Positions 7,342 to 10,218 of a DNA stretch of 10,218 nucleotides are shown here, one piece after another. The notes beneath the pieces were generated by a model. The model was not told where the DNA came from and searched no databases. It worked only from the letters and a program-made list of their open reading frames with translations. A program made the translations under genes and the position numbers. The stretch lies in assembly GCA_003167015.1 (NCBI GenBank), contig PMUF01000413.1, positions 3,213-13,430 on the forward strand, read 5' to 3'. Position 1 is the first letter of the stretch, and the number at the start of each line of letters is the position of its first letter. Source of the stretch: Chitinophagaceae bacterium. Lineage in GTDB: Bacteria > Bacteroidota > Bacteroidia > Chitinophagales > Chitinophagaceae.

Positions 7342-7482
7342 ATGAAAACTACAAAAGCGGTATTGATTCTCTTGGTTTTATTTAGTACCATTGTGGGCAT
7401 CGGCTGCAGTTCCCAGCGCGGGATCGGCGGGAGCAGCAAGAAATGCGGCTGTGGTCTCAATAAAGGTATGTCAGGGTATTAA
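7342..7482 (+). CDS. Small lipoprotein of 46 residues with Cys-Gly-Cys-Gly tail
   Basis: A short gene translating to 46 residues: MKTTKAVLILLVLFSTIVG, then IGCSSQRGIGGSSKKCGCG and LNKGMSGY. The positively charged start, the hydrophobic segment (about 6-20) and the Cys at 22 preceded by GIG look like a type II (lipoprotein) signal peptide, leaving a mature peptide of only about 25 residues. The tail is rich in Gly and Ser and carries CGCG at 35-38. The purine-rich AGAGAAAGA just before the ATG at 7342 is a good ribosome site, and a promoter-like pair lies upstream. A gene for an 82-residue protein follows after 12 bases, so the two are probably one transcript. Function is unknown. The lipobox is not perfect, so simple secretion or membrane anchoring is an alternative. 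Confidence 0.7.
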   Translation: MKTTKAVLILLVLFSTIVGIGCSSQRGIGGSSKKCGCGLNKGMSGY

Positions 7483-7494
7483 AATCTAATAGAA

Positions 7495-7743
7495 ATGAAA
7501 GCTTGTAACAGGGATTTGCTTGTTCTGGTGAAAGATGAACACATGAACGAAAAATCAATGGAGCGTGAGTTGGAACAACTCAATGACCTGTTGTTCCACT
7601 TCGAAACCATCGATTCATTTTGTACTGCTCATGAAGTGTTCGATATCAACCGCCATAAAATACTCTACAAACGTGACAGTATCCAACGCATTACCCGTCA
7701 GAAAGAATTGAAGCCGTTCTTCTTTATTTGTAATAAGAATTAA
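7495..7743 (+). CDS. Hypothetical protein, 82 residues
   Basis: I do not recognise this protein. It has 82 residues, no signal peptide and no membrane segment. The middle is rich in acidic residues and leucine (SMERELEQLNDLLFHFETID), suggesting an amphipathic helix, and the C-terminal half is basic (NRHKILYKRDSIQRITRQKE) before a hydrophobic FFFIC end. It has two cysteines besides the one near the start (C4, C43 and C79 in this numbering). The ATG at 7495 is 12 bases after the lipoprotein stop, in an A-rich context; an internal ATG at 7543 would give a 66-residue version beginning MNEKSMERELE. Its position suggests co-expression with the lipoprotein. The 41-base GC-rich spacer that follows separates it from the convergent aminotransferase gene and has no T-run terminator. 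Confidence 0.6.
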   Translation: MKACNRDLLVLVKDEHMNEKSMERELEQLNDLLFHFETIDSFCTAHEVFDINRHKILYKRDSIQRITRQKELKPFFFICNKN

Positions 7744-7784
7744 CCGCGATCCCGGTCCGCGCGACGCCATTGCGACTCGCCGGC

Positions 7785-9041
7785 TTAGGATAATTTCTCC
7801 AACGCCTCTTTTAATTTTCGGAACATTTCAGGAATGTCCTCCAGTTTGCAGGTGCCCACACTCAGCCTGTACCAGGGCGAAGCTTTGGACGCGCCAAAGG
7901 CCGAGAACGGTACTACCGCCAGACCCGCCTCATTCAACAGGTAAGAAGTCACCTCCGCCTGGTCTTTCAACAGAACCCCATTAGACGTTTTCTGCCCGGT
8001 AAGATCGATCTTGATTGTCAGGTAGATGGCCGCTTCCGGCGCCAGCACGTCTACGCTAAAACCTTCTTTCTTCAAAGCGACGAACCCATCATGGAGGCGG
8101 TGCAACCTTTCCGCTACCGCCGCCCGAAACCCGGTCAGGTAATCGTCGATGGCCTGTTTCTGCAGCAGGAACACAGCTGTCGCTTTCTGCTCGGCCATGG
8201 GCGCCCAGCAACCGATATGGCTCATGATCGCATTCATCTTTTTCATGATCTCTGCAGGCCCGAAAGCCCATCCGATCCGGACTCCGGTCGCGGCAAATGC
8301 TTTGCTGATGGCATCGATGAAAATGGTATACTCCCGCATAGCCGGATACAGCGACACGGGATTGTAATGCCGGATACTGCCATAGGTCAGCTGCCAGTAC
8401 ATCTGGTCATACAGTACATACAGCTTCTTTTCCCCTTCCCCCCGCCGTGCATTCTCTTCCAGTACCAGCTCACAGATGGCCGACAGGTCCTTCCGGGAAA
8501 TAGTAGTGCCCGTCGGATTTTGTGGCGAACATAGACAAAGTAGTGTAGCACTGGCTACATGAGGTCGCAGCGCATCGGCAGTCGGCATGAAATTATTCTC
8601 CGCCATCGCCTCGATCACGACATGCTCACCCCCGTTCAGATGTGTGTAGTGATTATTGTTCCAGGAAGGCACCGCATAGATCACCTTATCCCCTTTATCG
8701 ATCAACGTCCGGAACAACGAGTAGATCAGCGGCCTGCCGCCACTGGCTACCAGGATCTCTGCAGGACTGTAAGTCAGCTCTTCCCGGTCCTTCAGGAAAA
8801 CGGCAATGGATTCCCGCAGGTCCAGGTTGCCTTCCGCTGCGGGATAATTGGTGAAATGCCGTCTGTATGCATCGATGATACCGTCCTCCAGCTCCTTGGG
8901 AATGGGAAAAATAGCGGGGTCAAAGTCCCCTACGGTGAAGTTGTAGATTTTTTCCCCCCGCCGGATCTTTTCGCGGATCTCGCCGCCTAATTTGACAATT
9001 TCTGACCCTATCAGGGTTTCGGCAAGGTGGGATAGTTTCAT
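7785..9041 (-). CDS. PLP-dependent aminotransferase, class I/II
   Basis: A cytoplasmic fold-type I aminotransferase of 418 residues, the usual length. Landmarks in order are the N-terminal substrate segment (VGDFDP), the YPAAEGNLDLRESI region, SGGRPLIYSLF for the cofactor phosphate loop, the Asn of SPQNPTGT at about 175, the Asp of YVLYDQMYW, the PLP-binding Lys at about 247 in AISKAFAATGVRIGW, and the carboxylate-binding Arg in WYRLSVG near the C-terminus. The SKxxxxxGxRxGW pattern is that of the aspartate/aromatic aminotransferase superfamily, so the reaction is transfer of an amino group between an amino acid and a 2-oxo acid; substrate preference cannot be read from sequence. The ATG at 9041 gives a natural N-terminus. 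A threonine tRNA gene lies 25 bases upstream in the same direction, leaving no room for a separate standard promoter outside the tRNA. Confidence 0.92.
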   Translation of the reverse strand: MKLSHLAETLIGSEIVKLGGEIREKIRRGEKIYNFTVGDFDPAIFPIPKELEDGIIDAYRRHFTNYPAAEGNLDLRESIAVFLKDREELTYSPAEILVASGGRPLIYSLFRTLIDKGDKVIYAVPSWNNNHYTHLNGGEHVVIEAMAENNFMPTADALRPHVASATLLCLCSPQNPTGTTISRKDLSAICELVLEENARRGEGEKKLYVLYDQMYWQLTYGSIRHYNPVSLYPAMREYTIFIDAISKAFAATGVRIGWAFGPAEIMKKMNAIMSHIGCWAPMAEQKATAVFLLQKQAIDDYLTGFRAAVAERLHRLHDGFVALKKEGFSVDVLAPEAAIYLTIKIDLTGQKTSNGVLLKDQAEVTSYLLNEAGLAVVPFSAFGASKASPWYRLSVGTCKLEDIPEMFRKLKEALEKLS

Positions 9042-9066
9042 ACGCTGGGAGTCTGATGAAATTGGG

Positions 9067-9139
9067 AGCCAACTATCGGAATCGAACCGACGACCCTTTC
9101 ATTACGAATGAAATGCTCTACCAGCTGAGCTAAGTTGGC
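9067..9139 (-). tRNA. tRNA-Thr (anticodon CGT)
   Basis: Read on the minus strand, this 73-base sequence folds into a complete cloverleaf. The acceptor stem is GCCAACT with AGTTGGC, the D-arm is GCTC/GAGC, and the anticodon stem TTTCA/TGAAA encloses the loop TTCGTAA with anticodon CGT, which reads ACG. The T-arm GTCGG/CCGAT encloses TTCGATT. The discriminator base is T, and the next bases are CCC, so the CCA end is not encoded and must be added. It is close upstream of the aminotransferase gene and downstream of a GC-rich spacer. Confidence 0.96.
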
Positions 9140-9144
9140 TGATG

Positions 9145-9167
9145 GTTCCCCGGGCTACGCCCTGAAC
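9145..9167. repeat. Hairpin in the spacer just upstream of tRNA-Thr
   Basis: GTTC (9145-9148) pairs with GAAC (9164-9167), and inside it GGGC (9152-9155) pairs with GCCC (9159-9162) around a 3-base loop. A second, wider inverted repeat, GCATAG (9168-9173) with CTATGC (9210-9215), encloses the GC-rich block that follows. In the transcript leading to the tRNA these could act as a leader hairpin or processing signal. Without a T-run they are poor terminators. Confidence 0.4.
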
Positions 9168-9204
9168 GCATAGCGCCCGGCGGCCGCGGCCTCGAACCGG
9201 GGTG

Positions 9205-9212
9205 CAAAACTA
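9205..9212 (-). promoter_or_regulatory. Bacteroidota-type -7 element, likely promoter of tRNA-Thr
   Basis: On the minus strand TAGTTTTG (9212 down to 9205) fits TAnnTTTG exactly and is followed by CACC, like the purF element followed by CGCC. Transcription would start near 9198, about 60 bases before the tRNA. A TTTTTG lies upstream, but only about 15 bases away instead of 19-21. The TAG is also the stop codon of the dehydrogenase gene. Confidence 0.45.
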
Positions 9213-10076
9213 TGCTTTTTCCCCCATCAAAAATGGAAAAATGGCCGAAATATCCTTCTCCCCCCATCCCTGCGCCAGCGCCTGCTGATAACTATCGTGC
9301 ATCGCCTCCCCTCCGGGCGTGTGCAATCCCTGGCCCTGTGCCAGCCGCAGGTCCTTCGCCAGGTGCTTCAATGCAAAGGCAGGCTGGTAATTCGCCTGCA
9401 AAATATTGGCAGTCTTCATTTTCGTGATCGCATTGGCCAGTGCGCTTTCCCCGATGATGCCCAGCATAGCCTCCGGACTAATCCCGTGCTCACTGGCGAA
9501 AAGCACGGATTCGGCCAGTCCCTGCATGTTGAAAGCCAGCAAGGTATTAATCGCCAGCTTGGCATTATTGCCCGCTCCCTGCTGCCCTAAATAGAACTGT
9601 GCCTTGCCTAACTTTTCGAAGATCGGCACCGCGCTTTCGTATACTTCCTTTTTTCCACCCACCATAATGACCAACTGTCCCAGCTCCGCCGGCTTGACGC
9701 TCCCCGCGACCGGCGCATCGAGGTAATTGACGCCCTTAGCCGCCAACTTTGCGGCCAGCTCCCGGCTGGTCGCCGGTGAGACAGTACTCATATCGATCAC
9801 CGTAGCGCCTGACCGGGCACCGGCGAGTAATCCCTCCGCACCCTGGTGTATCTGCTGCAGTGCCGCATCATCAGCCACCATCGTGATGATGATCTCCGCC
9901 ACCTCCCATAACGCTGCCGGGCTGACGGCCAGTTTGGCGCCCGCCTCCTGCAACGGCGCCGCTTTGGCTGCCGTGCGGTTGTAGACGGTCACCTCAAAAC
10001 CTGCCTTGAGAAGGTTCTTTACCATGGGCGTACCCATATTGCCCAGGCCTATCCATCCGATCTTTTTACTGGCCAT
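9210..10076 (-). CDS. NAD(P)-dependent beta-hydroxyacid dehydrogenase, glyoxylate/succinic-semialdehyde reductase type
   Basis: A 288-residue member of the 3-hydroxyisobutyrate/beta-hydroxyacid dehydrogenase family, soluble, reducing a semialdehyde or 2-oxo acid (or the reverse). The N-terminus carries the Rossmann motif KIGWIGLGNMG and a dinucleotide-binding strand ending VYNRT. The substrate signature DAPVAGSVKPAELGQLVIMVGG contains the GSxKPAExGQL form seen in plant and bacterial glyoxylate/succinic-semialdehyde reductases. The catalytic Lys lies in GAGNNAKLAINTLL, and QPAFALKHLAKDLRLA follows in the C-terminal helical domain. I start it at the ATG at 10076 (MASKKIGW); the ATG at 10085 (MQNMASKK) is nearly as good. 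In-frame starts further upstream lie in the msrB coding region and add residues with no family match. It overlaps msrB by 11 bases (20 from 10085), so the two are probably translationally coupled. Confidence 0.9.
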   Translation of the reverse strand: MASKKIGWIGLGNMGTPMVKNLLKAGFEVTVYNRTAAKAAPLQEAGAKLAVSPAALWEVAEIIITMVADDAALQQIHQGAEGLLAGARSGATVIDMSTVSPATSRELAAKLAAKGVNYLDAPVAGSVKPAELGQLVIMVGGKKEVYESAVPIFEKLGKAQFYLGQQGAGNNAKLAINTLLAFNMQGLAESVLFASEHGISPEAMLGIIGESALANAITKMKTANILQANYQPAFALKHLAKDLRLAQGQGLHTPGGEAMHDSYQQALAQGWGEKDISAIFPFLMGEKA

Positions 10077-10218
10077 GTTCTGCATTATATTTGGTTTCAG
10101 CGTCTTTTGCTTTTTCAAAATCCAATACCACCCCATTGATGCAATACCTGAGCCCGGTAGGGGGCGGACCGTCATTGAAGACATGCCCCAGGTGAGACTT
10201 GCAGCGCCCGCACATCAC
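10066..10218 (-). CDS. msrB: Peptide-methionine (R)-S-oxide reductase, C-terminal part (5' partial)
   Basis: The last 50 codons of msrB run off the right edge of the window on the minus strand. The translation contains CGRCKSHLGHVFNDGPPPTG, matching the second zinc-binding CxxC and the HLGHVF motif of MsrB, and then GLRYCINGVVLDF, whose Cys is the catalytic residue of the family. The enzyme reduces the R-epimer of methionine sulfoxide in oxidised proteins, normally with thioredoxin. The stop is TAA at 10068-10066 after HGQ. It overlaps the start of the dehydrogenase gene in a different frame. The N-terminal part, including any signal peptide or fused MsrA domain, is outside the window. Confidence 0.9.
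   Translation of the reverse strand: MMCGRCKSHLGHVFNDGPPPTGLRYCINGVVLDFEKAKDAETKYNAEHGQ

Noticed and set aside
7744..7784. Bidirectional terminator between the 82-residue gene and the aminotransferase
   Set aside because: The spacer is GC-rich with a weak CGCG/CGCG pairing, but there is no T-run on either strand, so I cannot support it.
9181..9216. Second tRNA or tRNA remnant (GGTTCGAGGCC on the minus strand)
   Set aside because: The string resembles a T-loop, but its flanks do not pair and there is no acceptor, D or anticodon arm.
10077..10184. Extended N-terminus for the dehydrogenase starting at 10184
   Set aside because: The extra region is the msrB coding sequence in another frame, clearly recognised by its MsrB motifs.

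Overview
The window looks like chromosomal core DNA from a Bacteroidota bacterium, most likely a Chitinophagaceae-type soil or aquatic species with moderate to high GC. Three things point this way. The PurF is the long Bacteroidota form, about 615 residues. The promoter-like sites fit the Bacteroidota pattern (TTG, about 20 bases, then TAnnTTTG). Start codons are preceded by A-rich sequence rather than strong Shine-Dalgarno sites. I see no transposase, integrase, phage gene, CRISPR array or toxin-antitoxin pair.

Left part (1-6083, plus strand). The window opens inside a soluble PAS-PAS-GAF sensor histidine kinase (5' end cut off). It is followed 23 bases later by its NarL/FixJ-type response regulator. 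A 393-base gap then holds a terminator, a GC-rich stretch that can fold into several hairpins, a second strong terminator, and a Bacteroidota-type promoter for purF. The stretch between the terminators is best read as a candidate small-RNA gene. After purF comes a second response regulator, identical to the first at about 139 of 213 positions by hand count, followed closely by a SixA-type histidine phosphatase. The two regulators share an almost identical recognition helix and output face, so cross-talk or competition for the same DNA sites is likely.

Middle (6080-7784). A MurG-like GT-B glycosyltransferase lies on the minus strand, and its stop codon overlaps the sixA stop codon. It has no usable ATG and probably starts with TTG. 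Divergent from it is a small unit: a 46-residue lipoprotein with a Cys-Gly-Cys-Gly tail, then an 82-residue protein of unknown function.

Right part (7785-10218, minus strand, read right to left). The 3' end of msrB (methionine sulfoxide reductase B) overlaps a beta-hydroxyacid dehydrogenase of the glyoxylate/succinic-semialdehyde reductase type. A GC-rich spacer with inverted repeats and a promoter-like site follows, then tRNA-Thr(CGT), and only 25 bases later a class I/II aminotransferase.

No clear new multi-gene system is visible. The points most worth a second look are the candidate small RNA before purF, the twin regulators with the adjacent SixA phosphatase, the small lipoprotein unit, and the tRNA placed in the apparent leader of the aminotransferase gene.
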